NCBI RefSeq assembly: GCF_000014185.1
Contig: NC_008148.1
Location: forward strand, 3,161,749-3,225,748
From: Rubrobacter xylanophilus DSM 9941
GTDB lineage: Bacteria; Actinomycetota; Rubrobacteria; Rubrobacterales; Rubrobacteraceae
Length of the DNA stretch: 64,000 nucleotides
Direction: 5' to 3'
A model generated the notes under the pieces. The model did not search any database, was not told the DNA's origin, and was given only the letters and a program-made list of their open reading frames with translations. Of the stretch, positions 1-8,573 are shown one piece after another (position 1 is the stretch's first letter; each line of letters starts with the position of its first letter). A program made the translations under genes and the position numbers.

Positions 1-1325
1 GCGAGGGCGCGCAGCCAGCCGGGCAGAACCTCGCAGTCGTCGTCCGTAAAGGCCACGACCTCCCCCCGCGCCGCCCGCAGCCCCAGGTTGCGGGCGGCGG
101 ACTGCCCCGCCCTCCTCTCCAGCCGGAGCACGCGCACGGGGAGCCCGGCGAGCGCCCGAGAGAGCGGCGGCTCCGAGGCGTCGTCGACGAAGATGATCTC
201 CAGCCGGTCCCGCGGGTAGTCCAGCGCGAGCAGCGACGCCGCGCAGGCCCGCGCCCGGCGCGGCCGGTTCCGGGAGGGGACGACCACCGTGGCGGAGGGC
301 CAGCGGGAGGGGAGCGTCCCCCCGGAGCGCGCCACCACCCGCCGCCGGACGAACCCCTCCAGGAGGGCCGTGGCCCGGTCGAGCGGGAGTCCGGACGCGG
401 CGGCCGCCTCCGCGGCGGTCCCGTTCCCCCCCAGGCGACCGAGGAGCCGGGCCGCCTCCGGGCCGACCCGGAGGGCGGCGAGCGGCCGCTCCGAGAGCAG
501 GACGTGCCCTCCCCCGCCCCGCCGGACGGAGAGCCCGCCCCGGAGCCGGTAGCGCGGGGCGGGACCGCGCCGCAGCACCAGCGAGCCCTCCTCCGCCCGC
601 TCGAGCCACAGCCCGGCCTCCTCCAGGTGCTCCAGCAGCTCCCCGGCGCCCTCCCGGAGATGCATCGGGCGCAGCGGGTCCCCGCCGGGGGGCAGGTGGA
701 CGAAGAGGGTGCCTCCCGGACCGAGCGCAGCGGCGAGCCCCCGCAGGGCGGCGCGGGGGTCCGGCAGGTGCTCCAGGACGTCCACCGCCGCGACCAGGTC
801 GAAGGCCGCCTCCGGCAGCCGCTCGCGGCGCACGTCCAGCAGCCGGGCGGCCAGGCCGCGGCGGGCCAGGCGCCAGCCGGCGTAGGCGTTGAGGAGCGGG
901 TTGATCTCGGCGAGGGTCACCTCCAGCCCGTGGCGGGCGAGGAGGATGCCGAGCGAGCCGATGCCGCTGCCGAAGTCCAGCACCCTGCGGGCCCGGCGCC
1001 CGAGCGCCTCCTCCAGCGCCCCCACCGCGGCGAGCGCGCTCTCGTCTCTGGCCAGCGCGTGCCACCAGGTCAGGTCGTAGAGGTAGTCCTCCGCCCCCCG
1101 GTAGAAGGCGCAGACCTCGGCGGGCGTCCGGGGCGCGGCGGCGCGCCAGCTCGCCGCGAGCCGGGTGGCCGCGCCCTCGCAGCGCGCGGCCACCTCCTCC
1201 TCGCAGAGCCCCAGGTAGCCGGCGAGCTCGCCCACCAGGCTCTCCCGCAGGCCCCGCCGCGGGGGCAGCACCAGCGCCTCCTCCCACAGCCGCCTCCGGC
1301 GCTCCGCGCGGCTAGCGCCCGCCAT
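1..1325 (-). CDS. mftF: Mycofactocin glycosyltransferase MftF with N-terminal methyltransferase domain (3' end outside window)
   Basis: The 441 residues present form three parts. Residues about 112-215 are a class I SAM-dependent methyltransferase (DFGSGIGSLG at 117-126, then AAVDVLEHLPDP at 179-190). Residues about 258-333 form a PqqD-like segment like the one that begins ordinary MftF. From 344 a GT2 glycosyltransferase starts (VVVPSRNR, VDDASEP, QSAARNLGL, FTDDDC at 425-430) and runs off the left edge. MftF adds glucose units to the mycofactocin core. The ATG overlaps the end of mftE by 14 bases, so the gene is co-translated as the last member of the cluster. The methyltransferase fusion is unusual; in mycobacteria glucose methylation is done by a separate enzyme, MftM. 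A glucose-methylating role here is inference. Confidence 0.85.
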   Translation of the reverse strand, partial: MAGASRAERRRRLWEEALVLPPRRGLRESLVGELAGYLGLCEEEVAARCEGAATRLAASWRAAAPRTPAEVCAFYRGAEDYLYDLTWWHALARDESALAAVGALEEALGRRARRVLDFGSGIGSLGILLARHGLEVTLAEINPLLNAYAGWRLARRGLAARLLDVRRERLPEAAFDLVAAVDVLEHLPDPRAALRGLAAALGPGGTLFVHLPPGGDPLRPMHLREGAGELLEHLEEAGLWLERAEEGSLVLRRGPAPRYRLRGGLSVRRGGGGHVLLSERPLAALRVGPEAARLLGRLGGNGTAAEAAAASGLPLDRATALLEGFVRRRVVARSGGTLPSRWPSATVVVPSRNRPRRARACAASLLALDYPRDRLEIIFVDDASEPPLSRALAGLPVRVLRLERRAGQSAARNLGLRAARGEVVAFTDDDCEVLPGWLRAL

Positions 1326-2070
1326 CGAGGCCGCCGAGCACGGCCCGGGCCAGCTCCTCTGCCCGGGCCTCCAGGTACGCGTCGCCCCGCCCGGCCTCGG
1401 CGCGGGTCGGGTCCCCGAGCACCCCGCTCTCGTGGGCCGCCCGGAGCCCGCCGGACCTCAGCGCCTCCACGACCGCCCCCATGTCCCCGGTGTAGCCGGG
1501 GCGGGCCCTGTCGCGGCGCACGAGGTCCGGGCGGAGAGAGAGCATCTCCGAGGTCTCGCCCTCGCCGGCGTGCAGCCCGAGCTCGCCCTCCGGGATGCCC
1601 TCCCGCCGGGCCACGGAGGCCAGCGCGGGGGAGGGGGAGAGGAGATCCTCCTCAGACCAGACCGCGAGCTGCGGCAGCTCCCGGCGGAGCGCCTCGCGGG
1701 CGAGGGCGAGCGCCTCCCCGTTGCCCCCGTGCGCCGAGAGCAGCACCAGCCGCCTCGCCCCCCACGCCGCCGCCCGCCGGGCCGCCTCCACGAGCAGGCG
1801 GGCCAGCGTCTCCTTCTCCACCCCCAGGAGGCCGGGGAACCCGGCGTGCTCGTCGGAGCAGCCGAAGGGAAGGGCGGGGGCGACGAGCGCGCCCGGGAGC
1901 CTCTCGGCCAGAAGCTCGGCCAGCGCCCCGGCCCTCACGGTGTCGGTGCCGAGCGGCAGGTGCGGCCCGTGCTGCTCGGTGGCCCCGAGCGGGAGGATGA
2001 CGGTCGTGTGCCCCGCCGCGACCGCCCGCTCCACCTCGGGCCAGCTCATCTCGGCGAGCCTAAGGGCCAT
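1312..2070 (-). CDS. mftE: Mycofactocin peptidase MftE (creatininase family)
   Basis: A 252-residue creatininase-family metallohydrolase. The metal-binding signatures are visible: GATEQHGPHLPLGTD at 29-43 (E32, H34, D43), SAHGGNGEA at 112-120 and HAGEGETSEM at 167-176. In the known pathway MftE removes the MftC-modified C-terminal Val-Tyr dipeptide from MftA to release AHDP. Length is normal for the family. Its start overlaps the mftD stop by 11 bases and its stop overlaps the mftF start, so the three are translationally coupled. Creatininase relatives also occur in riboflavin and creatinine metabolism, but the neighbours settle the assignment. Confidence 0.93.
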   Translation of the reverse strand: MALRLAEMSWPEVERAVAAGHTTVILPLGATEQHGPHLPLGTDTVRAGALAELLAERLPGALVAPALPFGCSDEHAGFPGLLGVEKETLARLLVEAARRAAAWGARRLVLLSAHGGNGEALALAREALRRELPQLAVWSEEDLLSPSPALASVARREGIPEGELGLHAGEGETSEMLSLRPDLVRRDRARPGYTGDMGAVVEALRSGGLRAAHESGVLGDPTRAEAGRGDAYLEARAEELARAVLGGLDGGR

Positions 2071-3262
2071 CGCCCCCGGGCGCCCCGAGGCGGCGCTCGA
2101 AGCCCTCGGGGACGACGAGGTCCTCCCTCCCCACCTCGTGCACGGAGCCCTTGCCCACCCCCCGCAGGGTGGACTCCACCCCGGCCCGCAGGATGTCCAG
2201 CACGTTCTCCACCCCGGCCTGGCCGCCCGCGGCGAGCCCCCACAGGTATGCCCGCCCGATCATGACGGCCCGGGCGCCCAAAGCCAGCGCCTTGACCACG
2301 TCGCTGCCGCGCCGGATGCCGCCGTCGAGCAGCACCTCGGCCCGGTCGCCCACCGCCTCGGCCACGGCGGGCAGCGCCCGGACGGAGGCCGGGAGGCCGT
2401 CGATGTTGTTGCCCCCGTGGTTGGAGACGGAGACGGCCGTAACCCCCGCCCCCTCGACGGCCCGCAGGGCCTCGTCCGCCCGCATGACGCCCTTTAGCAT
2501 AAAGGGGCCCTCCCAGCGCCCCCGCAGCCAGGCCACGTCCTCCCAGGTGGGCGGGGGGGTCTGCATCCACTCGGCGTAGGCCCCGAAGAACGTGGGGGCC
2601 GGGTCCTTGGGGGAGGGCGCCATGTTGGGCACGGTGAGCTCGGGGAGGCGGCGCGCCCGGGCGTAGCGCAGGAGCCAGCCGGGCCGGCCGGCGACCTCCG
2701 GCGCGAAGCGGAGCGCCGTCCTGAGGTCTATCTTGTCCGGGATGCGGGGGCTCCCCCAGTCGCGGCTGTGGGAGAAGGACCAGTCGAGGGTGAGGATGAG
2801 CCCGGCCGCCCCCGCCTCCCGCGCCCGCTCAAGCACCCGGAGCATCCGGTCCCTGCCCCCCACCCAGTAGGTCTGGAAGAAGGTCTTGGGGTTGGCGGCT
2901 ACGACCTCCTCCACCGGCTTGCTGGCGAAGGAGCTCAGGCCCATCGCCGTCCCCCGGGAGGCGGCGGCGCGGGCGACCGCGAGCTCGCCCTCGGGGTGGA
3001 CGGCCTGCACCCCGGTGGGTGAGACGAGCACGGGCAGCGAGACCTCCTGGCCCATCACCCGCGTGGAGAGCTCGAAGCCCCCGGGCGCCCCCACGAGCCG
3101 GGGCACGAGGCCCAGCTCGTCGAAGGCCGCCACGTTGTCCCTGAGCGTGAGGCCCTTCTCGGTCCCGGCGAGGAGCGCCTTGTACACCGACCGCGGCAGC
3201 CGGCGCCTGGCCCTCCTGTGGGCCTCGGCGACCGACTCGAACCACTTTCGGCTGCTGGCCAC
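2060..3262 (-). CDS. mftD: Mycofactocin FMN-dependent oxidoreductase MftD
   Basis: A 400-residue FMN enzyme of the alpha-hydroxy-acid oxidase fold. Typical elements are NVAAFDELGLVPR near the N-terminus, SVSNHGGNNIDGLPAS (the active-site SNHGG region), VLLDGGIRRGSDVVKALALGA and AVMIGRAYLWGLAAGG at the phosphate-binding end. MftD oxidatively deaminates AHDP to pre-mycofactocin. I chose the GTG at 3262, preceded by GGGAGAG and 8 bases after the upstream stop; the frame is open further upstream but that part has no family resemblance. It overlaps mftE. Confidence 0.93.
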   Translation of the reverse strand: MASSRKWFESVAEAHRRARRRLPRSVYKALLAGTEKGLTLRDNVAAFDELGLVPRLVGAPGGFELSTRVMGQEVSLPVLVSPTGVQAVHPEGELAVARAAASRGTAMGLSSFASKPVEEVVAANPKTFFQTYWVGGRDRMLRVLERAREAGAAGLILTLDWSFSHSRDWGSPRIPDKIDLRTALRFAPEVAGRPGWLLRYARARRLPELTVPNMAPSPKDPAPTFFGAYAEWMQTPPPTWEDVAWLRGRWEGPFMLKGVMRADEALRAVEGAGVTAVSVSNHGGNNIDGLPASVRALPAVAEAVGDRAEVLLDGGIRRGSDVVKALALGARAVMIGRAYLWGLAAGGQAGVENVLDILRAGVESTLRGVGKGSVHEVGREDLVVPEGFERRLGAPGGDGP

Positions 3263-3270
3263 CGCTCTCC

Positions 3271-5133
3271 CTAGGCCGCCAGGCAGCTGCTGACCGCGGC
3301 CGGTATCTCGGCGATGCTCCCCGCGGCGGCGCACCGGCCCCTCCCCAGGTCGGCGAGGCGGCGGCAGCGGGCCAGGGACTCCGGCCCCCTCGCGGCGGCC
3401 ACCACGTGCAGCCGCGGGAAGGAGGCGGCGACGGGCTCCGCGGGGGGGCCGGTGGTCTGCAGGCCGTCGCTGAACAGCAGCCCGGTGCGCTCCCTGAGCC
3501 CGGTGCCCTCCAGCTCCTCTAGCCCGGCGCGGAGGCCGAGGCAGAGGTCGGTGAGGCCCCGCGCGGGCAGCGAGAGCACCCGGTCGAGGAGCGCCTCCAG
3601 CGAGACGCGCTCCTCGAGGCGTTTGATCACGGCGGCCTCCCGCCAGAAGGCGACCACGGCGAAGGGGTCCGGAGCGACGCGCACAGCGAAGGCCGCGGCG
3701 GCGAGCCCGGCGCGCAGGAGCGCCCCCCCCTTCATGGAGCCGGAGGCGTCGAGCACCAGGGCGTAGGCGCGCCGGTGGTGGCGCCTGTCGAGGACGAAGA
3801 GCTCCTCGTCGCGCGGGGCCGGGGGGAGGAGGGCGCGCTCCAGGGAGCGGTCCAGGTCCAGCTCGGCGGCCCGCCCGCGGTAGGGGGAGCTCGCCAGGCG
3901 GCCGCCCCCGGCGGCGGGGGCGGCGTCCCGCCGGGCGGTGCGCAGGATGATCTCGCGCGCCAGGCGGCGCGCCAGGGCCCGCAGGTCGGCCCGGTCGTAG
4001 AGCTCGGAGAGCTCGCCCAGCACCTCAAGCGGCTCCTCGCCCTCGGCCAGGATGGCGCCCTCCAGAGCGGCGGCGTCGAGGCTGCCGGCCTGCGCGAGGC
4101 GGCCGGCGAGCCCGGGCCGGCCCCTCGCGAACGACCTGAAGGACCCCTGCCCCACGGCCCTCCGGCCCTCCCCGCCGGGGTTCGGGCGGGAGCCTGCCGG
4201 GGCGCGGTCGCGCGCGCCGTTCGCGGAGGGCGGCGGGGACTCCTCCGGGCCCTGCGGGCCGCGGAGGGCGGCGAGGACCACCTCCTCGACCACCTCGTCG
4301 GCGGTGCGCCCCGAGGCCTCGCGCACCGCGATCTTGATGGAGAAGGCCGTCTGGGCGGCGGAGACCAGCGCCCGCCGGACCGCCCCGTCGCGGGGGGCGT
4401 CGGAGGAGGCCAGCCCGCGCAGCCGCAGCAGCTGTCCGGCCACCAGCACGAAGTCTATCGCCGCGCGCACCGAGGCCCCCATCCGCACGTCGGGGTGCGA
4501 GCGGGTCAGGCGGGCGGCCCGGACGGCGAGGCGCACCAGGAAGGCGTCCCCGCTCCCGGTCTTGCGGGACACTATCTCCCGCTCCTCCTCCTCCGGCTGG
4601 TAGTCCAGCCGGACCCGGCACAGGCGGTCGGTGACCGCCCCCCCGAGCCGGGCGGTGCCGATGTTGTCGAAGGGGTTCATGGCCGCAACCACCCGGAAGC
4701 CCTCCTCAGCCCGCACCACGCCGGCGCGGGGGATCGAGAGCTCGCGCTCGGCCATCGCGGTGAGCAGGGCGTTCAGGGTGTCCTCGGGCACCCGGTTGAG
4801 CTCCTCGATGTACAGGATGCCGCCCTCGCGCATCGCCTGGGGGAGGGGGCCGTAGACGAAGCTCTCCGGCCCGTAGTCCTCCCGCAGCACCCGGGAGGGG
4901 CTGTGGTGGCCCACCAGCTTCGCCGGGGTCAGGTCCGCGTTGCCCTCCACGAAGCGCAAACTCACGCCGCTCGCCCGCGTGACCGCGCGCAGCAGGGTGG
5001 ACTTGCTCGTCCCCGGCGGCCCCTCCAGGAGCACGTCGCGGCCCGCGGCGAGCGCCGCGAGGAGGAGCTGCAGCTCCTCCTCGCGGCCGACGACGCCGCG
5101 CCGGACCTCGTCGTGGATGCGGATCAGGTCCAC
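3271..5133 (-). CDS. Fused MoxR-type AAA+ ATPase and von Willebrand A protein
   Basis: A 620-residue two-domain protein. Residues 1-290 are a MoxR/magnesium-chelatase-type AAA+ module: Walker A GPPGTSKS (38-45), Walker B region GILYIEELNRV with acidic pair 110-111, and AAMNPFDN sensor region. A Pro/Gly/Ser-rich linker spans about 293-335. Residues about 455-615 are a VWA domain with a MIDAS motif DASGS (462-466) and a later LTDLCLG. MoxR and VWA proteins are normally separate partners that remodel or metallate client enzymes, as for methanol dehydrogenase and CO dehydrogenase. The gene sits between the alcohol dehydrogenase and mftD with 8-10 base gaps, so it is in the operon. A role in activating a mycofactocin-dependent dehydrogenase is inference. 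Confidence 0.85.
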   Translation of the reverse strand: MDLIRIHDEVRRGVVGREEELQLLLAALAAGRDVLLEGPPGTSKSTLLRAVTRASGVSLRFVEGNADLTPAKLVGHHSPSRVLREDYGPESFVYGPLPQAMREGGILYIEELNRVPEDTLNALLTAMAERELSIPRAGVVRAEEGFRVVAAMNPFDNIGTARLGGAVTDRLCRVRLDYQPEEEEREIVSRKTGSGDAFLVRLAVRAARLTRSHPDVRMGASVRAAIDFVLVAGQLLRLRGLASSDAPRDGAVRRALVSAAQTAFSIKIAVREASGRTADEVVEEVVLAALRGPQGPEESPPPSANGARDRAPAGSRPNPGGEGRRAVGQGSFRSFARGRPGLAGRLAQAGSLDAAALEGAILAEGEEPLEVLGELSELYDRADLRALARRLAREIILRTARRDAAPAAGGGRLASSPYRGRAAELDLDRSLERALLPPAPRDEELFVLDRRHHRRAYALVLDASGSMKGGALLRAGLAAAAFAVRVAPDPFAVVAFWREAAVIKRLEERVSLEALLDRVLSLPARGLTDLCLGLRAGLEELEGTGLRERTGLLFSDGLQTTGPPAEPVAASFPRLHVVAAARGPESLARCRRLADLGRGRCAAAGSIAEIPAAVSSCLAA

Positions 5134-5143
5134 GGCTTCGGGG

Positions 5144-6271
5144 TCACCTCGCCCAGTCGTAGACGATCACGCCGCGGATGTTCTTCCCGTCGAGCATGTC
5201 CCTGTAGCCCTGGTTGATCTCGTCGTGGGAGTAGGTGCGGGTGATGAGCTCGTCCACCTTGAGCTTGCCCGTCCGGTAGAGCTCCAGGTAGCGCGCCAGG
5301 TCGGCGTTGACCGGCGAGTCGCCGTACATGGTGCCGACCACCTCCTTGGCGAAGAGCGTCAGCTCGTAGGGCGGGACGTCTATGTGCTGGTGGTCGTAGC
5401 GGGCGACCCCGGTCACCACCACCCGGCCGCCCTTGCGGATGGCCTTGAAGGCCTGCCCCACGTGCTCGGGCAGCACGTTGTCTATGGTGATGATCGCCTT
5501 GTCCGCGCCGACCCCGTTGGTGAGGTCGACGACCGTCTGGACCGGGTCCCGCTCGTTGGGGTTTATGGTGTGGGTGGCGCCGAGCTCCTCGGCGGTCTCC
5601 AGCTTGAAGTCCACCGGGTCAACCGCCACCACCTTGGAGGCGCCCTTCACCGCCGCGCCCTGCACCGCGTTGATGCCGACCCCCCCGATCCCGAAGACCA
5701 CCACCGTCTCGCCCGGCTGGACGTCGGCCTTGTTGACCGCCGAGCCGAAGCCCGTGGGCACGCAGCAGCCCACGATGCAGACCTTCGTCAGGTCGAGGTC
5801 CCTGTCGATGGGGACGATGGAGGCCTCGGGGACCACGGTGTACTCGCTGAAGGTGGAGATGCAGCAGAACTGCCCGGCGTCCTGCCCGTCGGCGGTGTGC
5901 ATCCGGAAGGTGCCGTCGAGCTGGGGCCCCTGCAGGATCGCCGCCCCCCGGTCGCACAGGAAGCTGAGGCCCATGGAGCAGAACCGGCAGTGGCCGCAGG
6001 CGGGGATGAAGGTGAGCAGCACGTGATCCCCCGGGCTGACCCGCGTCACCCCGGGCCCCACCTTCTCCACGACCCCGGCCCCCTCGTGCCCCCCGATCAT
6101 GGGGAAGTGCAGCGGGCCGTACTCCCCCGTCACCATGTGGTAGTCCGAGTGGCAGAGCCCCGTGGCCGCGAGGTGCACCAGCACCTCGTTCTGCTTGGGG
6201 TCGTCTACCTCGATCTCCTCGACCCTGAACTCCTGCCCCTCGCCGTAGAGCAAAGCCGCGCGACTCTTCAC
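5144..6271 (-). CDS. NDMA-dependent, mycofactocin-associated zinc alcohol dehydrogenase
   Basis: A 375-residue medium-chain dehydrogenase. Counted from the GTG at 6271, catalytic zinc ligands are C40 (ATGLCHSD) and H62-E63 (GGHEGAG), structural zinc ligands C92, C95, C98 and C106, and the nucleotide fold GIGGVGINAV lies near 200. The sequence fits the nicotinoprotein family assayed with N,N-dimethyl-4-nitrosoaniline, which keeps NAD(H) bound and hands electrons to mycofactocin. A perfect AAAGGAGG lies 5 bases before the GTG; an upstream ATG at 6292 overlaps mftC and places this Shine-Dalgarno inside the gene, so I rejected it. I recall that this family is named after Rxyl_3153 of R. xylanophilus. 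Confidence 0.93.
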   Translation of the reverse strand: MKSRAALLYGEGQEFRVEEIEVDDPKQNEVLVHLAATGLCHSDYHMVTGEYGPLHFPMIGGHEGAGVVEKVGPGVTRVSPGDHVLLTFIPACGHCRFCSMGLSFLCDRGAAILQGPQLDGTFRMHTADGQDAGQFCCISTFSEYTVVPEASIVPIDRDLDLTKVCIVGCCVPTGFGSAVNKADVQPGETVVVFGIGGVGINAVQGAAVKGASKVVAVDPVDFKLETAEELGATHTINPNERDPVQTVVDLTNGVGADKAIITIDNVLPEHVGQAFKAIRKGGRVVVTGVARYDHQHIDVPPYELTLFAKEVVGTMYGDSPVNADLARYLELYRTGKLKVDELITRTYSHDEINQGYRDMLDGKNIRGVIVYDWAR

Positions 6272-6288
6272 CGCTCCTCCTTTCCCGA

Positions 6289-7392
6289 TCACCCGCGGTC
6301 TGTGGGGAACCCTATTCTAGCGCCGCCGCCCGCCCCGCGCCCTCCGGAAGCCAGCGGGACGAAGCGCCCCCGGCCCTCCCCCTCCCCCCTGCCGAAGACG
6401 CAGTCGGGGTCGGGGGAGTCCAGCGGGCGCCCGGTGAAGTGCTTGACGGCCATGCACCCCCCGTGGCACAGGCGGTAGGCGTTGCAGCTCCGGCACTCCC
6501 CGCCCACCTGCCACTCGCGCAGGCGGGCGAAGAGCGGGGAGTCCCGCCACACCCCGGCGAAGCCTCCGGGGTCGCGCACGTTACCCGCCAAGAACTCGGG
6601 GGCGAGCACAAAGGGGCAGGCGTAGACCTCCCCCACCGGGTCCACGCAGCACACGATGCGCCCCGCCCCGCACATGTTCATCCCCTGCAGCGGTCGGCCG
6701 TAGGCGGAGAGGTGGAAGAAGGAGTCCCCCGTGAGCACGTCCGGGTGGGCGTGCAGCCAGCCGTAGAGCCGGCGGTTCTGCTCGCGGGTCGGGCGCAGCG
6801 CCTCCCACACGTTCGCGCCCCGGCCCGAGGGCCTGAGGCGCGTCAGGCGGAGCTGGGCCCCGTACCCCTTCGCGAGCGCGTAGAGCTCGTCGAGCTGGCC
6901 GAAGTTGTGGCGGGTGAGGACGGTGTTTATCTTGAAGGGGACGGAGCGCCCGGCGAGGCGCTCCATGGCACGCCTCGCCCGCCTGAAGGAGCCGTTGCCC
7001 CGGACGGGGTCGTTGGTCTCGGGGGTGGCCCCGTCGAGGCTTACCTGCACGTCGAGGTAGTCGCGGGAGGAGATCCAGTCCGCCGCCTCGTCGTCCACGA
7101 GGGTGCCGTTGGTGGAGAACTTGACCCCTATGCCCCTCTCCAGGCAGTAGTCCATGAGCTCGAAGAAGTCCGGTCGGGTGAGGGGCTCGCCGCCGCCCAC
7201 GTTTATGTAGAAGACCTGCATCTCGGCCCACTCGTCGATCAGGCGCTTCGCCTCCCCGGTGGTGAGCTCGTTTTCGCGGCGCACCCCCGAGGCGGAGAGG
7301 CAGTGGGCGCAGCGCAGGTTGCACCCGTAGGTGAGCTCCCAGGTGAGGCAGATGGGGGCCTCCAGGCCCCTTCTCAGCAGCTCATAGCTCAC
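6289..7392 (-). CDS. mftC: Mycofactocin radical SAM maturase MftC
   Basis: A 367-residue radical SAM/SPASM enzyme. The CX3CX2C cluster is GCNLRCAHC (C24, C28, C31), followed by NVGGGEPLTRPDF and the C-terminal SPASM cysteines in MCGAGRIVCCVDPVG, YACPFV, CRSCNAYRLCHGGC and DPDC. MftC decarboxylates the C-terminal Tyr of MftA and then forms the Val-Tyr cross-link, using MftB as peptide chaperone. Its start overlaps the end of mftB by 11 bases. Related SPASM enzymes (PqqE, anSME) are alternatives from sequence alone, but the adjacent mftA and mftB remove doubt. Confidence 0.95.
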   Translation of the reverse strand: MSYELLRRGLEAPICLTWELTYGCNLRCAHCLSASGVRRENELTTGEAKRLIDEWAEMQVFYINVGGGEPLTRPDFFELMDYCLERGIGVKFSTNGTLVDDEAADWISSRDYLDVQVSLDGATPETNDPVRGNGSFRRARRAMERLAGRSVPFKINTVLTRHNFGQLDELYALAKGYGAQLRLTRLRPSGRGANVWEALRPTREQNRRLYGWLHAHPDVLTGDSFFHLSAYGRPLQGMNMCGAGRIVCCVDPVGEVYACPFVLAPEFLAGNVRDPGGFAGVWRDSPLFARLREWQVGGECRSCNAYRLCHGGCMAVKHFTGRPLDSPDPDCVFGRGEGEGRGRFVPLASGGRGAGGGARIGFPTDRG

Positions 7393-7660
7393 TGATCATC
7401 CCCCTCTCTTTCAGCCGGCCCAGGGCCTTCTTTATCGTTCGGAGCTCGCCCTCCTCCAAACCCCGCTCGGCGGCGAGCTCGGAGAGCGCCTCGGCCAGCG
7501 TCCGGGTGCCGTCGAGCCCGAGCAGGAGGTCGACCAGCGGCCGGGAGCGCAGAAAGAGGAGCGCCCGGTCGTCGTGGCGGTAGAGCAGCCCCCCGAAGCG
7601 CTCGGGCCGCACGGAGACCCGCGGCGCGAGCCGGAACCTGGCCTCTTCCCTCAGCGGCAA
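7382..7660 (-). CDS. mftB: Mycofactocin peptide chaperone MftB
   Basis: A small PqqD-like RiPP recognition protein. The recognisable part starts at RFRLAPRVSVRPERFGGLLYRHDDRALLFLRSRPLVDLLLGLDG and ends in a predicted helical tail (IKKALGRLKERGMISEL). I chose a TTG at 7660 (92 residues) because it follows GGGAGGGAGGAAGGGGGG and lies after the SDR stop at 7698; the frame stays open upstream inside the SDR gene, but that translation looks like out-of-frame protein. MftB binds the MftA leader and delivers it to MftC. The exact start is uncertain. Confidence 0.85.
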   Translation of the reverse strand: MPLREEARFRLAPRVSVRPERFGGLLYRHDDRALLFLRSRPLVDLLLGLDGTRTLAEALSELAAERGLEEGELRTIKKALGRLKERGMISEL

Positions 7661-7697
7661 CGGCCCCCCTTCCTCCCTCCCGCGTGCGCGGCCCGCC

Positions 7698-8552
7698 TCA
7701 CCTCTTCTCGACCGCCCCGGCGTCCACCCGCAGCTGCTGGCCCGTGACGTAGCGGGCCTGGTCGGAGGCGAGCCAGAGCACGGCACCGGAGACGTCCTCG
7801 GGCTCCACCCAGGGGACGGGGAGGGCGTTGAGGGCGCGGAAGGCCCGGGCCGCCTCCTCGCGGGTGGGGGCGCGGTCGCCGCCGGGCAGAAAGAGGCGGT
7901 AGGTGGCCTCGTTGTGGATCATGGCGGTGTCGACGCTGGTGGGGTGGACGACGTTCACCCGGATGCCGTGGGGCGCGAGCTCGTTGGCCAGCGTCTTCAT
8001 GAGCCCGACCAGCCCGTGCTTGGAGGCCGCGTAGTGGGCGAGGTTCTCGAAGCCCACCACCGCCGCGGTGGAGCCGGTGAGGATGATGGAGCCGCCCCCG
8101 CCCCGCTCTATCATGTGGGGGATTGCGGCCTTGCAGGTGTGCCAGGCCCCGGTGAGGTTGGTCTCGAGCGTCTCGCGCCACTGCTCCGCGGTGATCTCCC
8201 AGGCCGGGGCGTAGCTGATCACGCCGGCGTTGGCGCACACGACGTCTATGCGCCCGAGCTCCGAGAGCCCCCTCTCCACCACCGCGCGCACCTGCTCCAG
8301 GCTGCGCACGTCGGCCTTCTGAGCCACCGCCCTCCTCCCCAGCCCCTCCACCATCCGGGCCGTCCGGTCGAGCTCCTCCCGGCTGCCCAGGGGGTAGGGG
8401 ACGCTGGCGAGGGGCTCGCAGAGGTCGCAGGCTACTATGTCCGCCCCCTCGCGGGCCAGGGCCAGCGCATGAGAGCGCCCCTGGCCGCGCGCCGCCCCGG
8501 TGATGAGGGCCACCCTGCCCTCCAGAAGGGGCCTCCTGCGCTCCCCGGCCAA
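7698..8552 (-). CDS. Mycofactocin-coupled SDR family oxidoreductase
   Basis: A 284-residue short-chain dehydrogenase. The nucleotide-binding motif is TGAARGQGRSHA (18-29), NAG is at 108-110 and the catalytic pair is Y174 and K178 (YAASK). The insert after CDLCEPLASVPYPLGSREELDRT is characteristic of the SDR subfamily found almost only in mycofactocin-producing genomes, where NAD stays bound and mycofactocin reoxidises it. It sits between mftA and mftB, so it is expressed with the cofactor. The start is a TTG with GGAG ten bases upstream. The substrate, probably a secondary alcohol or terpenoid alcohol, cannot be read from sequence. Confidence 0.9.
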   Translation of the reverse strand: MAGERRRPLLEGRVALITGAARGQGRSHALALAREGADIVACDLCEPLASVPYPLGSREELDRTARMVEGLGRRAVAQKADVRSLEQVRAVVERGLSELGRIDVVCANAGVISYAPAWEITAEQWRETLETNLTGAWHTCKAAIPHMIERGGGGSIILTGSTAAVVGFENLAHYAASKHGLVGLMKTLANELAPHGIRVNVVHPTSVDTAMIHNEATYRLFLPGGDRAPTREEAARAFRALNALPVPWVEPEDVSGAVLWLASDQARYVTGQQLRVDAGAVEKR

Positions 8553-8573
8553 GGGATCTCTGCTCCGGGGCTC

